Shown here: one piece after another, positions 10,099-21,813 of the stretch
Numbering within the stretch: position 1 is the stretch's first letter
How the letters are laid out: each line of letters opens with the position of its first letter
Assembly: GCA_029532415.1 (NCBI GenBank)
Contig: JAQOTA010000015.1
Span: 1,302,001-1,366,000 of the forward strand
Reading direction: 5' to 3'
Length of the DNA: 64,000 nucleotides
Source of the DNA: Marasmius tenuissimus
Taxonomy: Eukaryota; Basidiomycota; Agaricomycetes; Agaricales; Marasmiaceae
Program-made: the position numbers and the translations under genes
The notes under the pieces: model-generated
The model's database searches: none
Told to the model about the DNA's origin: nothing
The model's input: only the letters and a program-made list of their open reading frames with translations

Positions 10099-12915
10099 CT
10101 AGCTCCTCTTGACAATTTGCAAAAGCACCCGAGCAAGGCAGACACCCTCCATATCGCCTTTCACACATATCCGGACATCTAATTCCCCAATGTCTTTCAC
10201 CCCAGGCAAACCATAGAATTCAACAGCTCCAGTTTTCTCGTCACCCAAATCCACCCGGAGGAACCCAGGGAGCCGCTTTCCATTCGTTAATTTCGCCTCC
10301 AACGCCTTCTCCTCGTTGGCCCCACCCAGCAGTGGAACACGAAACTTGAACTGTTCACCAACCCTAATGATCATGCGAAGCGCTTTCCCTTCTGCCCCGT
10401 CTCCATTCGTCGAGGAATCAAGAGACGAGAATGACGAACGCCAATTTGTCGAGACTGTCAGAGTCGATGGGTCCGCCTCGACGGCATAGCCATTCGGATC
10501 CCCTCCCAATGCACGAACGTAATGAATCCCCACACTCAGCTCGTCTCCACTGCTGGTCTGAGTAGGCGTCTGAGGTGCATCCACGGCGTCTCCCCACATG
10601 GTCGTGGTGGCGGTCTGACTAGTCACGCGGGCACTCGCAATCGAGGCGCCGCCGTCCGATGGGTCTGGAGAGCTGACCGACATTTGAGGGATAGGAACGC
10701 GGGTAGAGCTCGTGAAGGGTACTAGACGCGGGCGAGTCGCAATCGGGGTTCGCTGTGAGAAACTGGCAGTGTGAACTACGGCTTCATTGGCGTGAGCCTC
10801 GATAGACTCCAGAGACGATGTCGAACCACTGGAGCCGTGACGCGAGAGTCGAGGGGCGAAGTGAACAGCAGTGGGTGTCTTTGGGGTTGTTAGCGCAAGG
10901 ACATCTGGAAACAACAAAATCAAACCTACCATAATCGTCCCCGCAGGTGTTTTGGCACTCGGACTCGAACCAGAGGGGCTCAAGGCATTCCTGAGGGACG
11001 AAGACTGGGTCCTGTGCAGAAGAATGGGCTTTCCTATGTTCTCGATGGCTACACCATGACTCTTTCCGTTACTCGGACGCTTGACACGATACCGGTCACT
11101 AACGTTCCTGACCGTATCCCGAACCTTGGACAGGAACTCGCGTTTCTTGATGAAACCAGGGCTATCGACCTTGTTCCCACTCGCCGCCTGGTCAATGTCG
11201 GATTGGCTCCTCTCCATAACGCGATGGAGTCCAAGACCGATGTTGCCATAGCGAGCCGGAGAACGGGGGCTCTCCGGGCTTCGAGAGAGGTCCAAACCCA
11301 TCCGACTTCCACCAATGGCTTCATCGGCTGATGCAGTCCATCCATAACCAACCTTCTCGTCATCGACACCGTACCACTGTTTTTCCTTTTCGGTCCATCC
11401 CTGTCTACCCTCCTCGCCTTCCAATGCATTATCCTTTTCCTTGACGCAGTGTCTGAATAGAGCCAGTAGACACGCGAGGCCGATTAAGCCTCCAACAACA
11501 CCAAAGGTGATGCTTAGGGCCAAGATGAGCTTCTTGTGGTTACTTGAGATAGCCTCGGATGGAGGATGCCCGGTCGGAGTGCTTGGTTTTGAAGGATCAT
11601 AGTCGAGTTTGAGAGTCGCATGAGACGTGGAATGAGTATAGGTAGAGTACGCCGTGAACGTCGCAGCAATGCTGGAGGCAGAGAAATCGTCCGGTAACGT
11701 TCCGGTCAGCATCTCATCATCGAGATGGAGGTACGATGCCACCTCGGGCGGGTCGAAAGCAACAGATAGATCGGCTTTGCCATCGGTAGCGTTGGACAGA
11801 TGGGCGCGCAGATCGTAGACCACCTTCCCGTCTTGCCCAACCTTCAGACTACCTAGATCGGGAGAGTTGAAGAAGGAAGCCACGATGGCGATAGGAATGG
11901 TCGTTTTGAGGGTCTGGTTGTAGGCACTGATGACAGCGGGCAGTGGTAGAGCGGTGGTATGGTTCGTTGCTTGGCCCGAGAAGGTTCGATTGGTAGGGTC
12001 GAAGGCAAGCCACTCGTTCCCTGAGGGATCGACAGAGACTAGACTGATATCGCCTGGGCGGATATCCTTCCCGTCAATTTGAAGGCCTGCAAAGTCTGCG
12101 CCAGAATTGAGTTGAAAGCTGAACGAATCTCCGGCGGTTATGTTGATAGTGGGTAACGAATTGCCGGTCATGCAGAGCTCGTGTTCGGCGAGTAGAATCG
12201 TGAAAGGTACGGCTGAAGAAGTGTAGCCTGGGCGATCTGTTGCGTGAAGAGATAGATGTAAAATGTGTGAGAATTCCTCGTCGCATTCTTCGGGCGCAAC
12301 ACCATCGAGGGTAATTCCACTACGCGAAAACCTAAGCCAGCTGGGGAGAGGGGAACCGTCTGACTGTAATACATCGTAGCGTACGTTTTGAGGGCCATTC
12401 GTGAAAGTATTGCTCAGGAACCCGATACTGAAAGACCATTTGAAAGGTATGCGAAGGGTAGGGTGATTTGTACGCGCTAGAGCAGAGTTAGGAGAAGGAA
12501 TAAAAACCGAAGACAAAGCTGGGTTCCCTTGGTAGAATTGCTTTTCCAAGGTTACGTTGAGAACCGGTGGAGGAGAGTCGGTCACATAGATATTGCACCA
12601 CGATGAAGCCGAAGAATCTGAATCGTGAGCTGTGATAGTGACATCCGGGAACCCAACATCCTTATCCCGAGGTGTCCCGTACAACGAAAGTGTGTTTGCG
12701 TCGAAAGACAGCCAATCGGCCAAAGGCGAGGCAGAAAATTGTGATATAGAAGAGGCGGTTGATGTAAATGTGCTTGGAGAGAAAGTCCAGTTATAGAATT
12801 GGCCAACGCGAGCGATGAGAGGAAGTTGGTTGTCGAGAGGAATGTTGACAGTGACTTTTGCGAAGGTTAAGGCAGAGGCAGCAACCAAGAAATAGATAGA
12901 AAAAAAGAGCGACAT
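10099..12915 (-). CDS. Axl2-like membrane protein with cadherin-type (CADG) domains
   Basis: Type I plasma-membrane protein resembling yeast Axl2, which marks axial bud sites and interacts with septins. I start at 12915 because this Met begins a good signal peptide (MSLFFSIYFLVAASALTFA); an in-frame Met at 13041 would place 42 residues ahead of it. The mature protein opens with VNIPLDNQLPLIARVGQFYNW, the Axl2 pattern. Several dystroglycan-type cadherin-like repeats follow, with sequences like PLADWLSFD and LPSWLRF. One TM segment ([20 protein letters not shown]) lies near the middle. The cytoplasmic part is rich in Ser/Pro/Arg and ends in another fold of the same kind (LPGFLRVDLG, VEFYGLPG). 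The segment from 10879 to 10929 is probably an in-frame intron. About 920 residues. Confidence 0.85.
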   Translation of the reverse strand: MSLFFSIYFLVAASALTFAKVTVNIPLDNQLPLIARVGQFYNWTFSPSTFTSTASSISQFSASPLADWLSFDANTLSLYGTPRDKDVGFPDVTITAHDSDSSASSWCNIYVTDSPPPVLNVTLEKQFYQGNPALSSVFIPSPNSALARTNHPTLRIPFKWSFSIGFLSNTFTNGPQNVRYDVLQSDGSPLPSWLRFSRSGITLDGVAPEECDEEFSHILHLSLHATDRPGYTSSAVPFTILLAEHELCMTGNSLPTINITAGDSFSFQLNSGADFAGLQIDGKDIRPGDISLVSVDPSGNEWLAFDPTNRTFSGQATNHTTALPLPAVISAYNQTLKTTIPIAIVASFFNSPDLGSLKVGQDGKVVYDLRAHLSNATDGKADLSVAFDPPEVASYLHLDDEMLTGTLPDDFSASSIAATFTAYSTYTHSTSHATLKLDYDPSKPSTPTGHPPSEAISSNHKKLILALSITFGVVGGLIGLACLLALFRHCVKEKDNALEGEEGRQGWTEKEKQWYGVDDEKVGYGWTASADEAIGGSRMGLDLSRSPESPRSPARYGNIGLGLHRVMERSQSDIDQAASGNKVDSPGFIKKREFLSKVRDTVRNVSDRYRVKRPSNGKSHGVAIENIGKPILLHRTQSSSLRNALSPSGSSPSAKTPAGTIMVGLILLFPDVLALTTPKTPTAVHFAPRLSRHGSSGSTSSLESIEAHANEAVVHTASFSQRTPIATRPRLVPFTSSTRVPIPQMSVSSPDPSDGGASIASARVTSQTATTTMWGDAVDAPQTPTQTSSGDELSVGIHYVRALGGDPNGYAVEADPSTLTVSTNWRSSFSSLDSSTNGDGAEGKALRMIIRVGEQFKFRVPLLGGANEEKALEAKLTNGKRLPGFLRVDLGDEKTGAVEFYGLPGVKDIGELDVRICVKGDMEGVCLARVLLQIVKRS

Positions 12916-14081
12916 AGCAGGCAGCCAGCGAGGACCTGTCCTCGGCGAGCTGGCGGTGAGACGGTGGTGGTTCAAAGCAGAGCTGCTCTTCAGCGTCACC
13001 AAGATTTCCTCCGCAATTCCCACATGTGCTTCGGCGCTCATTTTACGTCTTCAACCCAAAGGCGAATGCGCTCAACTCATTCCCAGAGCACAAAGGGATT
13101 AATGCGGGAAATGGCACTAGAAATAATACAAGAACTATACAGTGATTCGACGTTGACAATTGGGTGCCAAACATTCGGGCGGAGGCAAGGAACGGCAAGG
13201 GTGACGTTCTGGAAGTTGCTAATGCATGGGGGTATCCTTAAGTGGCTCGGAGGTGATACTAGATGAACCTTCCAAAGTCACATCGATGCAGGGTCGAAGA
13301 GAGAGCGTTCGAGAATCGGCAACTGGCACGTTCAGATCGATGTGAAGGCCGTGAATAACCGCCAAATTTCTGCGAAGAACCCGGACAAGTCGTGTGACTA
13401 CTATGAGACTAGAACACGCTTCGAGCATTCAGACTTCAGATTTGAGGCCAGTCGCCATCCTGGGCTCGATGTGTCCCACAAGAAGATATCTGCGGAAAAA
13501 CAATGTCATGAGTCGTGGAGGTTAGAGTTGAGCCGGGTGAGCTCACCACACACGTTACTTGTCCATAATTCACGACTCTCCCGATATTATTCGGACCAGT
13601 GGTCGCATAAAGAGAGCAGCCCGTGCTCCAAACGGTTTCATCCATCAACTATCAAGGAAGGGACCACACCTTGAGTGAATGTAGCTTGCGTTTGACGTTT
13701 TCCTGTTCATCTGGTCTCGTGAGTGAGCGATGGCAAATCCATATGGAAATCGCGATCATGACATTCACGGACTGGGCAAAAAGTCCGGTATCTATCCGTG
13801 CGATGCGAGGTCCTCCTCTACCTTGTTTTGCGAAATCATCGAGCTCTAACTAGGTATCTGTCATGACGGACCGATGGATGAGTAGAATGGGTGATCGGGA
13901 ATTTTCAATTGGGTGCAGATTTCCCAAAGGGGGAGGATTAGCTTACATAAGCCACTGAATTTTTGGGGAACCCCCGTCAAAAACGTTGGCTGCCCCAGAC
14001 TGAGTAGAAATTCAATTTCTCTCCTCTTCCCGTCGCAGTCGTTCAGGCTACGACAATCTTCTCTCTTTCTTCCTTACCACC
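12916..14081. other. Divergent promoter region between Axl2-like gene and ACC1
   Basis: About 1.1 kb between two divergent genes. The last 100 bases before 14082 are CT-rich, as in strongly expressed fungal genes. Only small reading frames without family resemblance are present. Confidence 0.5.
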
Positions 14082-17000
14082 ATGTCCACTTACGACCACT
14101 CTAGAGTTCAACATTTCATAGGTATCTATCATACTTATTACTCTCTGCAGACCATGGTTCACTGATCATCAACCCCATCGCGAAAAAGGTGGAAACTCAT
14201 TAGACAAGGCTTCACCTAGCAAAGTTCACGATTTTGTCAAAAATGCTGGAGGGCATACTGTTATAACAAAGGTGAGTATCGCGACCATCGCGATCATGTC
14301 GCGTCGTACTCCGTTCCTTGATGGTCTAGAACGTCTACTGACTCAATTTGACTTAAGGTCCTGATTGCCAACAATGGTGAATGACCTGCCTTATATATGC
14401 ACTCATACCATGCTGAACATTGATAATAGGTATCGCTGCTGTGAAAGAAATCAGGTCAATACGACAATGGAGCTACGAAACGTTTGGAAGTGAGCGAGAG
14501 GTCGAGTTCACCGTCATGGCCACCCCAGAAGATCTCAAGGTCAATGCCGAGTATATTCGCATGGCCGACAGATACATCGAGGTTCCCGGAGGGACCAATA
14601 ACAACAACTACGCCAATGTCGATCTCATCGTTGATGTTGCAGAGCGTGCAGGAGTCCACGCGGTGTGGGCAGGTTGGGGACATGCGTCCGAAAACCCGCG
14701 TCTACCGGAAAGCCTGGCTGCAAGCAAAAACAAGATCGTTTTCATCGGTCCTCCAGGGAGTGCCATGAGGAGCTTGGGAGACAAGATTTCCTCGACGATT
14801 GTTGCCCAACATGCTGATGTTCCGTGCATGCCTTGGTCTGGGACAGGTATCAGCGATACTGTCCTGTCGGAGGCAGGTTATGTCACTGTTCCCGACAAGG
14901 CGTATCAGGATGCATGCGTCACGAATGTCGAGGAGGGGCTGAAGAAGGCCGAGGAGATAGGCTGGCCTGTCATGATCAAGGCCAGTGAGGGAGGAGGAGG
15001 AAAGGGTATTCGAAAGGTAGAACGCGCCGATGCCTTTGAGAATGCGTACAGAGCTGTCGCCGGAGAAATCCCAGGTGATTAGCCGGTTACTTGACTAATC
15101 CCTACTCTAACTCCTTCCCTTCAGGTTCGCCGATCTTCATTATGAAGCTCGCCGGACAAGCCCGTCACCTCGAGGTCCAACTATTGGCCGACCAGTACGG
15201 CAACGCGATCTCTCTCTTCGGTCGTGATTGCTCTGTGCAACGTCGACACCAGAAGATTATCGAAGAAGCCCCGGTCACCATCGCTAAACCGGAGACTTTC
15301 GAGCAGATGGAACGTGCGGCTGTTCGACTAGCGAAGCTTGTGGGCTATGTCAGCGCCGGAACCGTGGAATGTGTGTATTACGTCCAATCTGTCGAGTCTA
15401 GTCTGTTCATATCTGTTCTCTAGATTTATACAACCACGCAGAGGACGATTTCTACTTCCTCGAACTCAACCCTCGTCTTCAAGTCGAGCATCCAACCACC
15501 GAAATGGTCTCTGGGGTCAACCTTCCGGCTGCTCAACTCCAGGTAGCAATGGGCATCCCTCTACACCGTATTCGTCACATCCGTCAGCTCTACGGTGTTC
15601 AGACAAACACTGCTTCCGAAATCGACTTTGACATGATCAGTCCCGAGTCGATGCAGACTCAGCGCAAGCCTACTCCTAAGGGACATGTTGTCGCCGTCCG
15701 TATCACCGCTGAAAACCCCGATGCAGGCTTTAAGCCCTCCTCGGGTTCCTTGCAGGAGCTGAACTTCCGATCCAGCACCAACGTCTGGGGTTACTTCTCC
15801 GTTGGCTCAGCTGGTGGGCTCCACGAGTTCGCCGACTCTCAGTTTGGCCATATCTTCGCATACGGTCAGGATCGAAGTGAATCCAGGAAGAACATGATCA
15901 TCGCCTTGAAGGAGCTTAGTATTCGAGGAGATTTCCGAACGACAGTCGAGTACTTGATCAAACTTCTCGAGCTGGAGGCCTTCAGGGACAACGCCATCAC
16001 TACTGGGTGGCTCGACTCCTTGATCAGCAACCGGTTGACCGCCGAGAGGCCCGATGCTACACTCGCTGTTGTCTGTGGAGCTGTCACCAAGGCATATCTT
16101 GCCTCTGATGCTTGCTGGACAGAGTACAAGCGCATTTTGGACAAGGGTCAGGTTCCCGCGAAGGACGTACTGAAGACGATCTTCAGCATCGAGTTCATCT
16201 ACGAGAACGTCAGGTACTCGTTCACCGCTGCTAGGTCTTCGTCCACTGCATGGACCCTTTACCTCAATGGTGGCCGCACCATGGTTGGTGCTCGCCCTCT
16301 TGCGGATGGTGGTTTGCTGGTGTCGCTGGATGGAAGGAGTCACTCCGTTTACTGGCGCGAGGAGGTTGGCGCCCTCCGGTTGATGATCGACGCGAAGACT
16401 TGCCTCATTGAGCAGGAGAACGACCCCACTCAGCTCAGGAGTCCTAGTCCTGGAAAACTCGTCAGGTTCTTCGTGGACAGCGGCGACCACGTCAACGCGG
16501 GTGAGCAGTATGCTGAGATCGAGGTCAGTCAACCGTCACTTCTTGTCTGATTCGAATCGTTGATCATTCGTGTATATGCAGGTCATGAAGATGTACATGC
16601 CTCTAGTCGCTGCAGAGGACGGTGTTGTTCAACTCATCAAGCAGCCCGGAGTCAGCTTGGAGCCTGGAGATATCCTTGGTATCTTAACTCTCGATGACCC
16701 TGCTCGTGTCAAACACGCCAAGCCCTTCGACGGTCTCCTCCCTGCGATGGGTACTCCGGCCGTCTCCGGAAACAAGACCCACCAGCGTCTCTTACGATGC
16801 GTCGGCGTCTTGAATGACATTCTCGATGGTTTCGATAATCAGGCGATCATGGCTTCGTCCGTCAAGGAGCTCATTGAGGTTCTTCACGACCAAGACCTGC
16901 CTTTCACCGAACTCGGCGCGATCCTGTCGTCCCTCTCTGGCCGCATTCCCGCGAAACTTGAGGAGAATATCCGTGCCACTCTCGACAAGGCCAAAGGTCA

Positions 17001-20000
17001 GCAGGAGTTCCCTGCTGCAAAACTCAAGAAGCTCGTCGACCACTACATCCAAGATAACATCATGCCAAAGGATCGGGCGATGTTCCGTCAGCAAGTGGGA
17101 CCTATAACCGATGCCATCGAACGTTACATTGGCGGTTTGAAGGGACACGAGATTGAGGTCTTGACAAACCTCCTGGACAAGTATGCTAGTGCAGAGAAGC
17201 TGTTCGGTGGAAGTATCGAGGCAAGAGTGCTTAGCCTCCGTGAGCAACATAAGGATGATCTCGAGAAGGTGGCTAGTCTCGTGTTGAGCCATATCAAGGT
17301 CCAGAGCAAGGCGAAGCTCGTGTTGTTGCTGCTCGACCACGTCAAGGCCAGCAGCTTCAATGTCTCTAACCCGGAGAGCCGACTGTACAAGGTCCTGCAG
17401 GATCTTGCTGCTCTGGAGTCGAAGTAAGTGGCTATGTTCGCGTTTCTGAGTGCAGGGTCTGACAGTTGTTCTTTCTTTAGGTCCTCAAGTAATGTCTCGC
17501 TCAAGGCTCGTGAAGTGCTCATTCTTGGACAGATGCCCTCGTACGAGGAGCGTTTGGTACAAATGGAAGCCGTTCTCAAAAGTGCAGTTACAGTGCACAC
17601 CTATGGCGAGCATGATTCCAACTCCAGGTACGTCGATCAGCCAACCGTAGCGACCTATTTGCTCACATGTTCGATATAAAGAGCGCCTAATTCCGACATC
17701 TTGCGAGAACTCAGTGATTCGCGTTACACTGTGTACGATGTGTTGACTGCGTTCTTCAGTCATGAGGACCCTATGGTTGTATATGGTAAGGTCTTCTATT
17801 CATCTCTGGCGCAACTTTCACTGACACAGTGATTCAGCTGCATTTGAGGTTTATATCCGTCGTGCATACAAGGCATATACTCTTCAATCCATCGATTGCG
17901 AAGAGCCCGACGATTTGGATGTGCTCGTTGCTACCTGGAGGTTCAGTCTCGGCCAGTCCAACTCTCCTCCATCGACACCTCGGATTACCATGTTGTGAGT
18001 AACCGATTTGTTTGGGTTTTGTCACGATTCTAAAACTCCATCAGGGAAAAACCGACTCGTACCCAGTCAGTCAGCGACCTCAGCTTTGTACTCAACCGCA
18101 GCCAGTCCCGCCCAACCAGAACTGGTGCCATCGCTTCCTTTGCCAACATGCAGGGTCTGGTCAGAGGCTTCGAGTCCGTCGCCAATATGCTTCCTCTATT
18201 CGACGCTGAGGAATGGAAACAACGTTATGGTAACCCTAAGTCTCTTCCTAACGTTATCAACGTTGCCCTCCGTCTCTTCGATGAGGCTGACGATATGCCT
18301 GACGAAGCTTGGTTGGACAAGGTGACCGAGTTCATCAACAGCCAATCGAGCGGACTTGCTCGTCGCGGCGTTGGCCGTATCTCGATCATGCTCTGCCGGG
18401 CTGGTCAGTATCCCGTGTACATCACCCTCCGTCAAGTGAACAACGTATGGGGAGAAGAGAAGTCCATTCGTAACATCGAACCCGCGCTTGCTTTCCAGTT
18501 GGAACTCGGTCGGCTCTCCAACTACAACCTCAAACCTTGCTTCGTGGAGAGCAAGCAGGTGCACATCTACCATGCTGTCGCGAGAGAGAACCAGCTTGAC
18601 AGCCGATTCTTCGTCCGTGCGTTGGTTCGCCCTGGCAAGATTCGTGGCTCGATGAGCACTGCGGAATACTTGATCTCGGAGACAGACCGATTGGTGACGA
18701 GCGTTTTGGACGCCTTAGAAATCGTCAGTGCGGAGCATAGGAACGCCGATTGCAACCACATCTTCATGAACTTTATCTACAACCTCGCCGTTACTTACGA
18801 GGATGTTCTTGCTGCCATCGCCGGTTTCATCGAGCGTCACGGGAAGCGTCTGTGGAGATTGCATGTCACTGGCTCCGAGATCAGGATTGCTCTCGAGGAT
18901 AACGAGGGCAACGTCACTCCTATTCGTTGTATCATCGAGAACGTGTCGGGCTTCGTTGTCAACTACCACGGGTACCAGGAGATTACGACGGACAAGGGCA
19001 CCACCGTTTTGAAATCCATCGGCGAGAAAGGGCCTCTCCACCTTCAACCTGCTCATTACAACTACCCCACAAAGGAGTCACTCCAACCCAAACGTTACCA
19101 GGCTCATCTCATCGGCACCACCTATGTTTACGACTTCCCCGATCTGTTTTCGAAAGCGCTTCAAAACGTTTGGGCCACCGCTCGCAAGACCGACCCCAGT
19201 CTCTCCCCTCCTAAAGTTCTTCTCGAGTCTCGCGAGCTTGTGCTTGATGAGCACGATCAGTTGACCGAGGTCGACAGGGCCCCAGGCAATAACACCTTCG
19301 GTATGGTTGCATGGGTGTTCACGATGAGGACGCCCGAGTATCCTCAAGGCCGCAAAGTCGTCGCTGTCGCAAACGATATCACGTTCAAGATCGGTTCCTT
19401 CGGTCCCACTGAGGACCAATTCTTCTACCTCGTCACTCAATACGCTCGCGAGCTTGGCCTTCCTCGTATCTACCTCTCCGCCAACTCCGGCGCACGTCTT
19501 GGTTTGGCAGAAGAGATCATGCCATTCTTCTCCGCTGCCTGGAACGACGACGCCCAGCCCGAAAAGGGGGTCAACTATCTTTACCTCACCCACGAGAACT
19601 TCCTTAAGGTCATGGACAAGGGACCAGAGGCTATTCAGACGGAGGAGATCGAAGTCAATGGCGAGGTCCGACACAAGATCACTGCCATCATCGGCTTGCA
19701 GGAAGGCCTTGGCGTCGAGTCGCTAAGGGGATCTGGCCTCATCGCCGGAGAGACTTCCCGAGCTTACGATGACATCTTCACCATAACCCTTGTGACTGCT
19801 CGATCAGTTGGTATCGGTGCTTATCTCGTTCGTCTCGGTGAGCGAGCTGTCCAGGTGGAGGGACAACCTATCATCCTCACTGGTGCACCGGCCCTCAACA
19901 AGGTCCTGGGACGTGAAGTTTACACTTCCAACCTGCAACTCGGAGGCACTCAGATCATGTTCAAGAACGGTGTCTCGCATCTCACTGCCAACAGCGATCT

Positions 20001-21460
20001 CCAGGGCGCGGCTCACATCTTAGACTGGATGTCGTATGTTCCTGAAGTTAGAGGCGGCGATCTTCCCATCCGAGAGAGCGCAGACTCCTGGGACCGTGAC
20101 ATCGCCTACACTCCACCAAAGGGTGCTTACGACCCCCGTTGGTTCATTGGTGGCAAGACCGATGAGACCACCAACGAGTGGTTGAGTGGATTCTTCGACA
20201 AGGGATCCTTCCAGGAGACCCTCAGCGGATGGGCCCAGACCGTCGTTGTTGGGCGCGCGCGATTGGGCGGCATTCCAATGGGTGTCATCGCTGTTGAGAC
20301 GAGGACAATCGAACGTATCGTACCCGCCGACCCCGCCAATCCTTCGTCGTTCGAGCAGAGGATCATGGAGGCTGGTCAAGTCTGGTACCCGAACTCCGCC
20401 TACAAGACCGCACAGGCCATCTTTGACTTCAACCGCGAAGGTCTCCCTCTTATCATCTTCGCTAACTGGCGTGGCTTCTCCGGCGGACAACAAGACATGT
20501 ACGACGAGGTCCTGAAGCAGGGTTCAAAGATCGTCGACGGTTTGTCCAGCTACAAGCAACCTGTCTCGGTCTACATCGTCCCCAACGGTGAACTCCGTGG
20601 TGGTGCTTGGGTCGTCCTTGATCCTTCGATCAACTCGGAGCAGATGGAGATGTATGCCGATGCAGAGGCTCGTGCGGGTGTTCTCGAGCCTGAGGGTTTG
20701 GTGGAGATCAAGCTGAGGCGCGAGAAGCTTCTGTGGTTGATGGAGCGGATGGACGATGAGTATGCTTCACTCAAGAAAGCCAGTAAGGATGAGTCGAAGA
20801 CGGCAGACGAGCGCGCTACGGCGGCGGCAGCTTTGACGAAGAGAGAAACCTTGCTGCAGCCTACGTACAAGCAGATCGCTCTTCTGTATGCCGACCTTCA
20901 CGAGTAAGTTTGTTCCTCTCTTGATCAATCCTTCGGCTCCTCAAATACTTTTTCTAGTCGAACCGGTCGTATGGAGGCCAAAGGGTGCGCCAAAGCATGC
21001 GTCTGGAAGGACGCTCGTCGTCACTTCTACTGGAACTTCCGTGCCCGAATCGCTCGCTCCCGAGCACTCGCCGTGCTTAGCGAAGCTAGTCCCGACTCGA
21101 CCAAGGAATACAGACTCCGTCTCTTGAACTCTGTTGCTTCCCTCGAGCCCAACGCTGACAATCGTGAAGTTGCCCAGCAACTCGAGAAGATCGACCTCGC
21201 GCAAACCGTTGCTCAGCTCAGGGCGGATCACCTTGTCCGAAACATGCTTGACATCACTCGCGACGATCGCAAGACTGTTATGGCCGGACTCATGCGAATT
21301 GCTGATACGCTTTCGGAAGAAGAGCGTTCATCGCTAATCGCTATCCTTCAAAACACCAACCGTTCGCCAGGTAAGCAATATCATTCACTCTCCAGATTTG
21401 CTCGATTATATTGACTACGCGTTGTCTGAAGGTCCTCCTTCCTACTCCACCTCCACTTAG
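14082..21460 (+). CDS. ACC1: Acetyl-CoA carboxylase, multidomain cytosolic enzyme
   Basis: Makes malonyl-CoA, the committed step of fatty acid synthesis. The short first exon (14082-14121) joins exon 2 as [20 protein letters not shown], a fungal ACC signature. Biotin carboxylase: VLIANNG, then the glycine-rich ATP loop [16 protein letters not shown] (near 14975), then [16 protein letters not shown] (near 15470). Biotin carrier: VMKMYMPL near 16585, where the Lys is biotinylated. The long ACC-central domain follows to about 18.9 kb. Carboxyltransferase: [13 protein letters not shown] near 19485, [17 protein letters not shown] near 19725, and [17 protein letters not shown] near 20455. The last exon begins after an intron ending near 21430 and encodes PPSYSTST. 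About a dozen short introns; the 18148-20907 exon is by far the longest. The frame is intact throughout, expected about 2,230 residues. Confidence 0.97.
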
Positions 21461-21813
21461 ATTGTCCAGACTGCCTACCCGTTTTCCCCTGCATTTCTGT
21501 AACCATAGCATTGCTCAAAAAGTCTGTCTCGCATATGTTTTCTCACATTCTCCTGGATTATAGATGTTACTCTACACGCAAATACCGTACTCACGTATAC
21601 ATAACTGTGCTCAATTAAAATGCTCTCATGTTGTTGTTCTTGCGCGCGTCATGACGCGTTGGTACTTGCGCTACGAAGGCCTGAGTCAAGGCCTGGGAAG
21701 TTTGGCTTTCTTCAGGCGCTCTATCATCTCTCCTCTTGAGTCATCTTGTTTTGCCCACGAACGGATTTCGTCTCATAAAAGGTGTGCTTTGCAGTGATGA
21801 ATCCCACGCCAGA
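21461..21813. other. ACC1 3' flank and promoter of epoxide hydrolase 1
   Basis: About 350 bases. The first half looks like an ACC1 3' UTR. The second half contains the block shared with the next gene copy (21736-21764) and a possible TATA-like CATAAAAGG near 21775. Confidence 0.5.
21736..21764 (+). promoter_or_regulatory. Promoter block shared by the two epoxide hydrolase copies
   Basis: TTGAGTCATCT followed after a few bases by TTGCCCACGAACGG. The same block lies at 23531-23560 ahead of copy 2, while the flanking bases have diverged. The block contains TGAGTCA, an AP-1/Gcn4-like site, and CCCACGAACG, close to a sequence in both P450 promoters. Confidence 0.4.

Noticed and set aside
13039..13041. 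Upstream Met at 13041 as start of the Axl2-like protein
   Set aside because: It would bury the signal peptide 42 residues inside the protein; the Met at 12915 places it at the N-terminus.
15807..16532. 241-codon minus-strand ORF inside ACC1, and similar ones at 19078-19674 and 16792-17340
   Set aside because: Antisense shadows of strongly biased ACC1 codons, with no family resemblance of their own.
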